NCBI GenBank assembly: GCA_037577475.1
Contig: CM075194.1
Location: 2,767,501-2,831,500 of the forward strand
Origin: Chaunax sp. Z400
Taxonomy: Eukaryota > Chordata > Actinopteri > Lophiiformes > Chaunacidae
Reading direction: 5' to 3'
DNA: 64,000 nucleotides
Shown here: positions 36,501-48,309 of the stretch, one piece after another
Numbering within the stretch: the stretch's first letter is position 1
Layout of the letters: each line of letters opens with the position of its first letter
The notes under the pieces: generated by a model
Told to the model about the DNA's origin: nothing
Seen by the model: the letters and a program-made list of their open reading frames with translations, nothing else
Databases searched by the model: none
Program-made: the position numbers and the translations under genes

Positions 36501-36756
36501 TGAATTTAGTCTCATTCTGTGAGATTTATCTCAGATGAGGTTTTTTTTTTTTTTATGATGGTTCACACTTTTTCACTCATTCTTTTCTTTATACCTGCAG
36601 GTGACAGTGATCCCTACGTTTGAATCCGTGCCCATGCAGGAGTGGTACCAGCAGACGCTGGACAGACAGAGGGAGCTGGGCATCACCGTGCTGGGCTCCA
36701 ACAGCACTGTCGCCATGCAGGACGAAACCTTTCCTGCCTGCAAGATCGAGTTTTAA
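27539..36756 (+). CDS. map1s: Microtubule-associated protein 1S
   Basis: Ten exons join in phase: 27539-27701, 29123-29218, 30583-30665, 31136-31273, 31752-32253, 32486-32572, 33025-35459, 35843-35972, 36057-36274 and 36601-36756, giving 1,335 residues (human MAP1S is about 1,059). The N-terminal heavy-chain region has GIRSWDV and a metallo-beta-lactamase-like fold region (about 240-350: FFAVNGFTVLIDGGS, LDRVDAVLLTHIG). FQKMGVGQLDLYIL and WHPACPQEKVVRVLFPG follow. Exon 7 (2.4 kb) encodes a long lysine/glutamate-rich, probably disordered stretch (about 500-655). It then encodes the conserved STEVDESLSMSLEQ and HDVDLCLVSPCEFKH motifs. The C-terminal light-chain domain reads VYVDLAYIPSG...CYIISGQ...ITVLGSNSTVAMQDETFPAC. 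It binds and stabilises microtubules and links them to mitochondria and autophagosomes. The extra length lies in the disordered middle. The ATG has a good context (CAACATGG). Confidence 0.96.
28356..28692. repeat. (TA)n-rich array with an embedded retroelement tail
   Basis: Alternating TA with TATG and CACACA interruptions in the first map1s intron. The block TTTCCCCACTGTGGGACTAA followed by TAAAGGGATATC and (TTATC)n at about 28,408-28,452 looks like the 3' end of a fish RTE/Rex-type LINE or its SINE. Confidence 0.8.
29331..29357. repeat. (GGAA)n microsatellite
   Basis: Six GGAA units in the second map1s intron. Confidence 0.9.
29765..29935. repeat. dispersed fish repeat ('TTAGCTTAGCATAAAGACTGG' type), copy 1
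   Basis: The segment GTTAGCTTAGCTTAACATAA and AAGACTGGAAAACAGG recurs, diverged, at 45,903-46,170 and 47,610-47,990. It belongs to a high-copy teleost repeat, class uncertain. Confidence 0.5.
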
Positions 36757-38285
36757 GGCAGACTGAGGGATGCAGCGATGAGTGGATGAGTGTGGAAATG
36801 AGGGGAAGGCTTTAGGAGTGAGTGAAACAGAGGAGTTTATGGAGAAATAATGGAATCATACAGCTCCTTTCTGCATGAGCACGACTGAATGTGTTAATGT
36901 AACATGTGGGATGTTCACCCCATACCCTCCTGGCTATTCACGTCTTTGTGGGCTGCTTTGCAACAAAAAACCCTGCATTTCTCCTTATCCAAAGAGGGCA
37001 GACATTCCTGTGGGGAGTTTTGCATGAATCTTTCTGACTTACGAGGAGAGGAGATCACACTGGCTGCATGTCGGGCTGCAAACACGTGGAGCCCCATGAA
37101 AGCTGTAGATTATTCAGTGTAGTTATCGTTCGTACAGAGGTGCTAAGTGTCTGCTGGTTTTCTTTATGTGCATCAGACTGAGGTGTGATCGTAGTCTCTG
37201 CTATATTTATGGGCCTATTTTGCTGCTTTTAATGCAACACCTACAACATTGATGTAGTTAAAGGAATTAAATCAGATGCTAAGAGCCATTTGGAGTATCT
37301 GAACACATCGTTTGCATTGTATTGATTAGCACCGAGGATGTTTGTATCGTAATAAGAGTCTTACTTTGCACCTTTAATGAAACCCCATTCACATTGTGGT
37401 GGTCAGGTGTTTGTTGTGAGCACTGTGTGCAGACATGAGGCGAGCCGTCCTGTGTTGTAACTGCTTAAATCTATTGTGGCTTCACTGTTAAGAAATCTGA
37501 TTACATTTATTTTCATTCATCAATCATCTTATTCAGTATAGTAACTATTTGTGATCAATTACAAGTATTTAAAATGATACTAATCAGGATTCAGCCAATG
37601 CTGTTGTAGATATTCACTTGTTATCGGACTCTAAAAAAAACAATAATGGTGATGGATGACAGGTCATTTGACTGTGGACATGGTGGATATGATTTTAGGT
37701 TTACTGTGGATAAATATTTTCACACCATAACGAAAACTTTCCAAGTTGTACTTTGTAAATATCAAAATCAGACTTTATTCTCTGACCCTGGAAACCTGCA
37801 TCCAAATACAGAAAACTGTCATTTTGATTCAGTATTTCTGAATAATTTGAAAATATATTCTGCAATTATTTGAAATTGTTCGACGCCATCATCAGAAATT
37901 TGTTTTAATTATGCAAGCTTTGATTTGATATAAGAAGTCAGTATTTTTGTCCGTTCACCTCATGGAAAATTCTACACAATCCTGTCTTCTTTCTGGAAAA
38001 TGTTGTCAGATTTATTTAGATTTATTGGAGTTGGAGGGTTGAACTAGATCTGTAATCCGGGGTAACAGTGACCTGAACCCCACGGCAGCCATGTAAATTG
38101 TAACTATGTGTGTGTGTCCTGCATGTAAAATACACTCATGATATTCATGAAGACAGACAGTAAAGCATTGTGGGAGAGTGTGATGGTGGGATGAAAAACA
38201 TTTCAGTTTGTAATGTCTGTAAGTACACACACGAACAAAATGTTTGGATTAATGTCTGAATAAAGAATGTGCATCACCTTCAGAA
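36757..38285 (+). other. map1s: 3' UTR of map1s
   Basis: No splice or coding signal follows the stop codon for about 1.5 kb. The first well-placed AATAAA is at 38,259-38,264, so the 3' UTR is taken to end near 38,280. Short open frames inside look like chance. Confidence 0.55.
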
Positions 38286-38289
38286 GAAC

Positions 38290-40355
38290 CTTCTGGAATT
38301 TTTGGACTTTTGGTTTTGTGGACTTATAAATTACATGAACTCACTCCTGACTCGTAGAAATATTTTCTTATTGTTGCTGCTCAGGCTGCAGTTTTACAAA
38401 ATCAGTTTACAAAATATCAGATAGGTTTGTCCAACTTTATTGAGTTTGGTCGTATTCATTTCTATTCAGTTCTGGCACTCAGCTTATTTAATGTCCTTTA
38501 AAATGTCCACTGACATTGACAGCAATGTCAGAATTTACTTATAGTAATTTATAATATAATATTTATATATCAAATTATAATAAATTTAAATCTTAATTTG
38601 TCTGTCATTGTCTGGGGCTGTCAGAGGAGTTCACATCAGCTGGTCACACCCATCCAATAGCACAGTGACACGCCTTAATTTTTAGCCTTGCTGCTGTCTA
38701 TTAATTGTGATTCTCTCTTTACATTTAGTTATTTCATTCTGCTGTTATTCATGTCCTCCACCTCCACATCACCGCCCACTCCACTTATTCACCAACGTCA
38801 TCAGCAGCGTCATCAGCCACCACCACCACCACCAGTGTCTGGACTCCATGCGGGGATCTATTTTGCTGCAAATCAGGTCAAAATAAATACATTTTCTCCC
38901 ACTTCAGTTTCCTAATCAATTACATCTGAAAAGGAAATATTGTATTCTTATTCTAGCTTTTGCCACATCTATAATAACTACACTTTTTGGATCAATGCTT
39001 TATAACCCAACATTTGGGGGGTTGTAAGGTTGTTGGTTTTTTTGTCCAGCTGATATGAGCTTAATTTTACATGTGAAATATCATATTTCATATTCAGATG
39101 TCACAACACATAACTTTTTCAGAAGGGGAAAGTAGCCTATTATTAGAAAACTCTTCTCCAGTACCAATCCTTTATTGACCTGTTACTGCTATGGATCTGA
39201 GATCAATATATTACCACAAATATCACGCACACGAAACTTAACCGCCATTTTTCTTCAGAGATACTCCCCATTGTCCCTTATTTAAAGAAGAACAACTGTA
39301 AAGCTCAATCTGCTGATGAAGGTCATACAAAGTAATTAAAACGGTGGAACAGCAATTAAATTAACCTTGAAATTACACTATTTTGTTAACATTGAACTTC
39401 TGAGATTCACAGTCTGAATATTTTCATACATCATTTGGTCGAATAGACTCTTAAAAATGACTTTTTATTGAGTTTACATCATTATTTTTTGCCATGAGGA
39501 GGATCAAAGTTGATGAATATGACCTCTGTTTTCATTAGAATGAACTTTTAATGCACTTGATGTAGGTTTCTGATTCTTTTTAAAAGGCATGCAGAATTAT
39601 ACCTATTGTTGTAAACTGTTTTCATTATTCTGCTCTTCTTTTTTATTTGTATAATTTTCCAGTCACAAAATGGAAATAAATCTTGCTTGGACGACTGTCT
39701 GTTATTTATGACAAGACTAGTTTTACAATAACGGGCAGGTTAGTCAAACCTTTCCTTCCCTCAGTCAACCAGTAGATGTCAGTCATAATTTCATAATCAC
39801 TCATGTTGCACAACCGCGTGTGGTTCAAGCATTTTTAATTAGCTGCTTTCTACTGATGAATTTCCCTGCAATCATATGATTTTATGCACAGATCATTTTT
39901 GTTACAGGTCAGAATTATTAATTAAATGTTGCGTAAAATAATCAAACGAGAAGAGACAAACAATCCAACACGTCTGTCTGACTCTCAATCTAGAAAAAGA
40001 AAAGAAAAGGGAAGAAGTCTGATAACAAATGATTGTAAATCAAAATCAAAATGTTCTCTTAACGGCGTATTTCTGTTAAATTACAGGGGAAACAAATGCA
40101 AATATTTTTAATGCATTATATCTTGATTATTATAAATAAATAAACATGTCTGACGTTTTGCATCAAGATTTAAGGATTACTTCCAGACTAACTGATCTGC
40201 ACCACTATGTCTGTGTTTTACGTCATGAACACGCAGAAAACTTCGCGAAAGTGTGACCCCCCCCTTCACGTAATCATACTGACAAACACACAAACACACA
40301 GGCACAGATGACAATATGACCTTTCCAAACGAGGTAACGAGACTTCATGGATTTC
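38290..40355. other. spacer between map1s and gadd45b
   Basis: AT-rich sequence. A CAC/CCA-rich patch at 38,755-38,835 and short A-tailed stretches are present. I see no gene here. Confidence 0.5.
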
Positions 40356-40362
40356 TTCGGAG

Positions 40363-40418
40363 CCAATCGCAAGGCTCGGTTAGTTTCGGTGCCGCCCCTT
40401 CCTCTGCTCCCGTATAAA
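40363..40418 (+). promoter_or_regulatory. gadd45b: gadd45b core promoter: CCAAT and TATA boxes
   Basis: CCAAT at 40363-40367 and TATAAA at 40413-40418, 113 bp before the start codon, in a locally CpG-rich patch. An ACGTCA half-CRE lies at about 40,219. The layout fits an inducible stress gene. Confidence 0.65.
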
Positions 40419-40530
40419 GCGTGTCGCAACAGTCTTATTAAGAAACGCAACTGCAGTTCTAGAGAACGCTGCCGGAGTAACTCTTCCACCGGAATACCAT
40501 CACTCCTCATTCTGGTCTCATTCTGGAGAC

Positions 40531-41846
40531 ATGATTCCAGAGGAAAACTACGGGTCCACAGAGAACAGGTGAGATTTTATGTTCGCTTTTGTGCACAGAT
40601 TGAGTTTAGACACCACGAGCTGCAGAGGAATGCTCCTCGCCCGGTGACTCGTGCGTTGCACTGCTGAGGATGATGAGGTAAAATAACTTAAATCTGGAGG
40701 GCAGAGATTTCCAGCATCAAATAATAATAATAATGATCTGTAACAACATACGGCTGCAAAAGATGATGCATAAATGATTTTTTGAGTTTTAAAAGTCACA
40801 TACTCTCATTCCAGTTTTAGGACTTGCTTGCGAAACAGTGTGCCTGCATGCTGAAGGCTGTGTATGCAGAGCACATCCAGTATTTAGAATAGGCTTAAAG
40901 ACCCTCTGCATGCAGCATCTGCAGCTGATGACTGCAGGATGCCTCTGAAAGCTTTTCTTCTGACTTTTAATGAACTTTTTCTCAGAGGTGTTTAATGAAA
41001 GCGATGAATATAATAAGAGCTGTATGATGTAGTAAGAGTAGATTTATTGGTTTGATGACAGGATTACATGTCTCGTTCTGTCGTCCCCTCTCAGGATGCA
41101 GGCTGTCGGTCTGGCCCTGGAGGAGCTGCTGGTGACGGCTCAGAAACAGGACTGCCTGACCGTCGGCATCTACGAATCAGCCAAACTTCTCAACGCGTGA
41201 GTTTAAACTATTTTAAATATAGGACTATAACTTCAAGTGTTCATCTGTAACTCATCTTCGTCTCTTCTCCCCCCCCCCCCCTCAGAGACCCAGACAGTGT
41301 GGTTCTGTGCGTTCTGGCAGCTGACGACGCCGATGATGTGGCCCTGCAGATCCACTTCACCCTGCTGCAGTCCTTCTGCTGCGACAGTGGCCTCACCATC
41401 TTACGGGTCTCGGGGGTCCAGCGCCTCCAACAGCTGCTGGGTGCTGTGGATGCCAACAGAAACCAGGAGGAGCACAGAGACCTCCACTGCATGCTAGTTA
41501 CGGTGGGTTGACTCATCTCATCTCTTATGTAATACCAGTGTGGGAATGTATTATTATAGATTATAGTCATGCTCCAGCTGAAATGTTGCTTCTCACTCTC
41601 AGCAGTATAACTTTTAGGGCTCTTTTTAAACATGTTTCTGCACCATTTGGGGTTTCCTTATTATCTAGTTTGATATTTTGCTGACTGAATTCATCATAAA
41701 GCTTTAATATAAATTTGACGTTGTGTTCGATTCCCGTGCAGAACCCCCAGGCGGAACACTGCAGGCTACAAGAGGTGGGGACCTACTGCCAGGAGAGCCG
41801 GCGTCTTGACCAGTGGATTCCTGAACTGGTCCTGCAAGAACGCTGA
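40531..41846 (+). CDS. gadd45b: Growth arrest and DNA-damage-inducible protein GADD45 beta
   Basis: Four exons join in phase: 40531-40568, 41095-41196, 41286-41502 and 41742-41846, giving 153 residues (human 160). After a short, divergent N-terminus (MIPEENYGSTENR) come MQAVGLALEELLVTAQKQ, LTVGIYESAKLLNADPDSVV and LQIHFTLLQSFCC. RVSGVQRLQQLLG, RDLHCMLVTNP and the C-terminal QWIPELVLQER complete the match. All are GADD45 family blocks, and the ending is closest to GADD45B (VPYISLQER). The four-exon plan is that of all GADD45 genes. The protein is a small acidic binder of MTK1/MEKK4 and of cell-cycle proteins, induced by stress and cytokines. The adjacent gng7 supports the beta assignment. Fish often have two gadd45b copies; I cannot tell which this is. 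Confidence 0.94.
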
Positions 41847-42040
41847 CAGCCCTGGAATCCACATACACTAACAAAAAACATGAGCTTTCTGTGTTCAGAT
41901 ACTCGTGAACCAGCGCTCATGCAGGCATTGCCTGGAGTAGACTGGGCTGGACCAGCAGGAACCAAGACCACGAGTGGAGACTGGTCAACAAAATCTGTTT
42001 TGTGCAAAAGATAGAAAGGCTATTTATTTTTTACACCATC

Positions 42041-42046
42041 AATAAA
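42041..42046 (+). terminator. gadd45b: likely polyadenylation signal of gadd45b
   Basis: AATAAA 195 nt past the stop, next to an AU-rich TATTTATTTTTT motif typical of unstable immediate-early mRNAs. A second AATAAA with more ATTTA motifs lies at about 42,664, so the 3' UTR may be longer. Confidence 0.55.
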
Positions 42047-43044
42047 ACAACAGTATATCCGGGGTACAAGTCCTTCTGGGTGTGACAACCAGTACGAGGA
42101 CTGAATGCATTGACAGGAACGTGTCCACACCCCGGCGTGTACCTGGAATACCTGTGTGTTTTCTATGGACCCAGACAGGAATGCTGTAACGAAACCATGC
42201 GCAACATTCCTGAGTATTCCTACATGGGAGAGAACTTGGAGAGCAGGCATGTGTCAGCGTCAGGTATTTGTGTGCAAAGCTCGGGCCTCTCTTTCGAAAA
42301 AGACTGGGCGTGCAGGGTGTGCATTCTTCAAATGAGCAGCTGATCCTGCAGAACGCATCGTCGCCATGGGAGCTGAAGTGGAAATGAATTTTGGTTTGAT
42401 ATCGCACAGGATTTACTGCAAAAGAGGGAAACAGAACATGATGTTTTTGGTCTGAGTTGGATGCAGGATGAGCAGTTTAATAAGCTGTGTCTGATCTGAT
42501 GAATGAACTGTGAATTATTAGTGGTGGAAAACAAGCACTGCAGTCAGTGTGTGTGTCTTTATGAGTCCTACTGTTTAGATAAGATGGCCTGTGCTACACC
42601 AGTAATTTATTGATTGTATCAGAAGTTTGTGGAGCTATTTATGGTGTCATTTATTTGCTCTGTCAATAAATTATATGAATTATTGTATTAATTGCTTTCT
42701 AAAGCTGTGTGTGCATAATGGAACTCAAACTATAGCTGAGTCACACAACTACAGTTTACATTTGGGTTGAAGTAATGGAAAAAAAACAAGCTCACTTGGG
42801 CCAAGGTCAGCGTCAGGAACCTTATCGGTTCCTTGTTGTGAGGCGGAGACAGAAACTGTGCTGGAAGAAACGGGCAAGACAAGAAGCTGATGCAGATTAT
42901 TCCTCTGGGTTGAGAAGGAAAAACTGCAAATTCAACTCTTAATTTTTATGTCTCCCTTTGTATGCTCATTTATGGCCATGTTTAATGTTGCATTATGCAG
43001 GTAAACCTGCAGATCCTGAGGGCTGAGAGCCAAATACTGTTGCA

Positions 43045-43355
43045 CAAAAATATCCAGAAGTCATTCTAGAGTAAAAGTAAAAATACTGAGCTAAAATATT
43101 ACTGTTGTGAAAGTGAAAGTTACCCATAGGAGCAGTACTTGAGTAAAAGTCTACATTAATAGGGACTGACAGATTATTGGCCTGATCCAAAATCTGATTG
43201 CTGATGAAATACATACATTTTAAAAATCACATTACTTGCAAAGTAGTTACAAGTACTGTGGAGTAAAAGTGCAGTATTTGCTTTCAAAATATGGTGGAGT
43301 GGAAGTAAGATGTACTTCAGTACAGTTGAGTGAATGTACTCAGTTGCATTCCAGC
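43045..43355. repeat. dispersed fish repeat ('GAGTAAAAGT' family)
   Basis: Repeated variants of ACTTGAGTAAAAGT and AGTACTGTGGAGTAAAAGTG through about 300 bp. It is related to 14,285-14,410 and resembles a common teleost non-autonomous DNA element. Confidence 0.5.
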
Positions 43356-45201
43356 TGTGTTTGTAAAGAAGTGTCGGTGTAACCCCACCCATAGAACGCG
43401 TTACTGAAACACAGTGTAGGTGGTGCTCATCCTCCCCCTCTGCTCTGCTTTTACTCCACCCAACACCCTCACATGTCTGATCACACAGGGGCAGAGGAGA
43501 GGGAACAAGTCAGGCACATGGACCTCCAATTTGTTTACCATCAGCTCCAGAGGAGTCACTGACCTCTGATTGGCTGTGGTTCATCCACCCTAAACATGAT
43601 TGGCTTTGACTTGCAGAGGGGGTGGGGGGGAAGGAGTGACTTTTGAAGTCCCGTACACATGGCCTGAGACAGAGGACCTGTAACAATGACATTCTTGCAA
43701 AATGACCCAAATGGGAGGTTTTACTCAGCCGCGCTCTTTGTTTACTGTGTTTGTGCAGCCATTTTTCATCTCTGTTCTGCACACCTTGTACCTATCAGGC
43801 CAAAGAGCATGTGTGTCCATGTGCATTGTGTATCTTTACAATCAGTGAGAGGCAAAGCCAAAGGGGGAAAATAAAAAATCAGACAATAAATGGATTAAAC
43901 TGCTCATTAACAGGATTAAAAGTCACTTATACACAGCATTGAACTAGCACTATGAAACATAACTTTAATTAATGGCATCAGTGCACAGAAATTTATTAAC
44001 CATCTACACCATGTTATTACTCCAACCAATGAGAGTTGGAGAAGGTCATGTGATCGCTCACGTTTGTCTTTTGCTTACTTTTATTTGTCTGCAAGATATC
44101 CTGAAAAGGTGTCAATGGATGTCTATGAACTGTGTGAGGAAGACTTTGGGCTGTGGAAGAGTTGACTTTGAGGTGGATCAACGTACAGATGCAGATTCTG
44201 GATCAGTTTTTAGTTTTCTTCAACATTGTAATATAATGTTGTCAATATTATGGAAAATAATATTAGCACATTCAAAATAAAAATACCCAGGACTGGACAA
44301 CTCGAAATGTGTTTCCACTATTATCAATTAGATCCAGATCATAATTCAGATTTAAGAGATTTAAAAAATGTAATATTAAGAGGGTAATATGTAATCGATT
44401 ACTGTAATGTAGAAGAATGGAGACATGGCGCTGGATTCAAATGGATTTCATGTAACTGTGAAAGTAAGAAGTTCCATCTAGACGTTAAATAGATCCACCG
44501 TTATGGAATGACTTAATTTAACATGACGCAGATGAGAGTGAAGCAGCGTCATCATGGTGACATCACCATAGCGTGTGCTATGTCATGGGTGCAATGATAC
44601 AACACTTGATGATCTGATGATAACCATGACGACCGTTACAGGATTTTGTTTTCACATCGCCTGGAAGCTATTCTGAGAATGTCCAGGTTCTCTAGTTAGC
44701 ATGTTAGCATAGCTTAGGCTGATGGGACAGCCATGTTGTTGTTTTTTTGCTGGCGTTTGATCGTAAACATGAGTATTGGACACATTTGGAGCAGGTGATG
44801 ACAGAAGAGGAAAAGTTAAGAGGTTTGCATGAATGTGTGGAACGTACTGCACAAAAATCAACATTTGGGATCAGCTGTCAGAGTCATTAAGGTTCATCAT
44901 CCTGGAACCATGCATGTTAAGACAATCAATCCAGGAGTATATTTCAGTCTGGACCAAAAAATAAAAAATAAACAGGAGCATTTCTTATTATATTGTCTTT
45001 TTATTAATGTTATCTACTTCTCAATATCATCTTTTCAACAGCAATATCCACAAAATATTAACAGTGTGCAAGAAAACATGAGTTATGGCACATCAGAGAA
45101 CAGTTACAAAAAATAGATATATTTTCTTCATAATCAATCAAGGCAAAAAAGATACATATACTGTATGCATACACAGGAGATCAGAACACAAAAGATGAGT
45201 C

Positions 45202-45385
45202 TCAGGAAGGGCTCAGAGCTCGTTCAGTGACGCGTGATCCCAGCGTCATCCAGTGAGGAGCCTCAACTCTCCCCACCGGACCAGAAATGAACGTCACCGA
45301 GCTCACGTCACGTCTCAACAGCAGCGGGTTTCCATCTGGAGCCGTGAGTTCTGCTTTAACACTGTTCGTTCTGTTGATCTGATGA
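45202..45385 (-). other. exon-like island, identity unknown
   Basis: A CpG-containing island in AT-rich surroundings. On the minus strand an acceptor-like site (GGTCTTTGGGTCATCAG) at about 45,386 opens a frame reading TNSVKAELTAPDGNPLLLRR and SVTFISGPVGRVEAPHWM, with a stop at 45,202. An AATAAA follows on that strand near 45,000. I do not recognise the peptide. It could be the last exon of an undetected minus-strand gene or a chance frame. Confidence 0.25.
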
Positions 45386-45587
45386 CCCAAAGACCAGCAT
45401 TGACACAACAAACGCCACCATAAGGCAAACGAACAACGAACCAATCAGACAGACCGTCAGCCAAACCAGTCAGGCCAGCTGTCTCTGACTGTCAGCCCAA
45501 CCAGCTATGGAATGATTCAAAAAATAATAATGATTTTTTAAAAAGCTTCAGACATCTTCAGGACAACATCAGTGTCTGTATGCATGA

Positions 45588-45614
45588 GTGTGTGTGTGTG
45601 TGTGTGTGTGTGTT
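45588..45614. repeat. (GT)n microsatellite
   Basis: About 13 GT units. Confidence 0.9.
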
Positions 45615-45902
45615 GTGATGTGTATCATGAATCTTTTGCAGTTGTAATTCTCTTTGACTTTAGCTGCACCTTGCAAAAATAAAAGGACTATTCTGCGTTA
45701 TTAGCAGTTATTTCCAAAATTTAACAATAGTTTATATTCTGGCAAAAGTCACTTTATCCCCTATCAGTAATTCTGAGCTTCTTCCTACCTGTCGCTGCAA
45801 AGGACACACAGGTTTCTGTTTTATGTTTGATGAAGGATGACCATTCATATCAGCCTAAATCAAGTCCAACCATCTCTACATGTTACAGAAGGAACCCCTC
45901 TA

Positions 45903-46170
45903 ATTAAAGGAATAGTTTGGCATTTTAGCCAATATAATATAATATAATATAATATAATATAATATAATATAATATTATAAAATTATATAATATAATATAA
46001 TATAACAATATAATATAATATTATAATATAATATCATATATTATAATATAATATAATATAATATATTATAATATAATATAATACTACTTTCATGCCTGTT
46101 TGCTTACTGTGAAGCTCCAGTCTTAGCTTCGCATAAAGACTAAACAGGCAGAATTAGCCTAGCTCTGGAT
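45903..46170. repeat. dispersed fish repeat, copy 2, interrupted by a (TAATA)n array
   Basis: GGAATAGTTTGGCATTTTAG at the start and CTTCGCATAAAGACTAAACA near the end are arms of the same repeat seen at 29,765 and 47,610. About 150 bp of TAATA pentamers (45,932-46,084) have expanded between them. Confidence 0.55.
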
Positions 46171-46486
46171 AGATAGCCTGGGGAAAGAGGCTTTCTCCAC
46201 AGTGTTTTGCGCGGCTCTATTCATGCATGGTAGGTTTAGTGGCACAAACACCGTTTCCTATAAGCTCGGGACATTTACAGGCTCATGGGGACAGAGGCGA
46301 GTCACAGCTAGCTCAGACATGTGGGTAATCACAGCAGCACAAAGAGGACTGAATGCTGCGGCGGGTTTTAGAAGGCAGAGATTACAGCTTTGTTTTCTTA
46401 TGTGTTAATGAAGGAATCGTTCAGCTTTGTTAACATCCTGAAGGTTTCATTTTCTAGTAGCAACACCTTTAGAGCTGTTTATGCTT

Positions 46487-46660
46487 TTCTGGGCCACAGG
46501 GAGCCTGGAGCCTATCCCAGCTGACACAGGGCGCCAGTTCATCACAACCGTTCAGGCTCACATTCACACCTATGGGCAATTTAGAGTCACCTATATTGCA
46601 TGTTTCGAACCCAGAACCTTCTTGCTGTGAGGTGACAGCATTGTGTCGTCCATCTCTATG
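46487..46660 (-). repeat. fish SINE-like repeat, opposite orientation
   Basis: On the minus strand it reads GTCACCTCACAGCAAGAAGG, then GGTTCTGGGTTCGAA (B-box like), GTGACTCTAAATTGCCCATA and CAGCTGGGATAGGCTCCAGG. It is the same kind of element as 21,345-21,575, with a better-preserved middle. Confidence 0.6.
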
Positions 46661-47179
46661 TAGAATATAGAAGTAAACCTGAATTTGCATTGAGTTACAG
46701 AAACTTCACAGCTTCTTACTGAATGACAGATATGAGAGTGGCATCATCTAAAGTCTGAAGTCTGCAAGGGCTTAAATGATGATGATGATGATGAAGATGA
46801 TGATTTAATGCACCTAATGTAAAAGTAGCTGAGTCAGGCACAGGTAGAGCAAAACAAAGAATCCTGTCAGTGAGTGAATTTGTCAGCTTTACTGGGGTTA
46901 CTATTGGTTACCACAATAAAAAAAATAAAAAAGCATCCTACGCTTCAACTGCAAACTTTTTGCTCGTGGCAGGACGCTTTTCTGTGCACACACACCTCCT
47001 GACTGATAAAAAGAGCAAGCGGAGGCTACATACGCTGTTCTGACTCACACAGCATCACATGACCTCGACTCAGACTCACCCTGACCTGGAATAGTTCAGC
47101 TGCAGTAATGTAACATTAATTTGTGACACTCTCCAGAGCACTGGAGGCACTGTGTGTTCTTTACACACCGTCTCTCGGG

Positions 47180-47285
<106 letters not shown>

Positions 47286-47609
47286 TCCATTTTTTCTCTT
47301 CTCCACCTACTATCCTGCCAAATCCTCCTTTTTCAGCTCGCGTACAATAGCGCTCGACACCCCCACACATGCATGCACACGCACACCCTCTGCAGCCGAT
47401 CTCCAGCTCCTGTTTTCCCAGTTCTTTGGGAACAGCTTGCTCTCTCTGTTTGGAACACAGACAGATGAGTAATGAAGCTGCGCTTTGTATCAGGAACCAT
47501 CACCTACAGTCAACAAGCAGTGATTGATTAGAAACTGAACCTTTATTTGAATTGTAAAGTCTAATTTGTTTTTTTTTGTTTTTTTAAAGAAAAGGGCTCC
47601 ACTTTTAGA

Positions 47610-47990
47610 GAGAAGTGATTATTCGCTCTCCTGCAGAGAGTTAGATGATGAGAAGTTTGACATCGCTCTCATGTCAGCGCGATAAATATGAAGGTAAAAC
47701 CAGCAGTGGGTTAGCGTAGCTTAGCATAAAGACTGAAAACTGGGGGGAAACATATAGCTTGGCTCAGTCCAACATTAATAAAAATAGCTTACCAACACAG
47801 CTAAACTCACCCCATGAAAATCACAACTTTTGTATATTTTCTAACAAAACACAATTAGTGCACATTTCAGGTGCTGCTGGGTGGATTTTGCTTGCTTGTT
47901 GCCCCATATGTTAAGTCATTAAGGGAAGCTAAGCTCGCAGGCAGCTGGCTGTAGCTTCATATTTACTGTATAGACACACAAAAATGGAGA
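47610..47990. repeat. dispersed fish repeat, copy 3 (longest)
   Basis: It contains TTAGCGTAGCTTAGCATAAA, GACTGAAAACTGG, and towards its end AGCTGGCTGTAGCTTCATAT and TTACTGTATAGACA. These blocks are typical of a high-copy teleost repeat. Related copies are at 29,765 and 45,903. Confidence 0.5.
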
Positions 47991-48008
47991 AAATTATGCA
48001 TATCAGAA

Positions 48009-48309
48009 CTTATGGAAGTGTATTGCATTTACACGAGGAAAAAAATTGCCCTGTTTTTTTAAAAATTAATTAGATAATTATCTCAGAATTTTGAGATAAT
48101 TACCTCATTAATTCAGAAAAAAGTGCAGAAAATTATTTTTTCATGAAAACTTTTTATAGAATTTTGAGATAATTATCTTGTTAATACAGAAAAACAAAAG
48201 TTTTCATGAAATTTTTTTAAAATTCTGGTCTGTTTTTCTGAACTAACGACATCATTATCTCATTAATTCAGAAAACAGAGCTGAAGTGAATGCAATACAC
48301 TTCCGTAAG
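48009..48309. mobile_element. MITE-like element with 21-bp terminal inverted repeats
   Basis: CTTATGGAAGTGTATTGCAT(T) at 48009-48029 is repeated in inverse at 48289-48309 with one mismatch. The 300-bp interior is AT-rich and carries several TGAGATAATTATCTCA-like palindromes and repeated 'cattaattcagaaaa' blocks. No coding capacity. I could not settle a target-site duplication, and the class is unknown. Confidence 0.6.
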
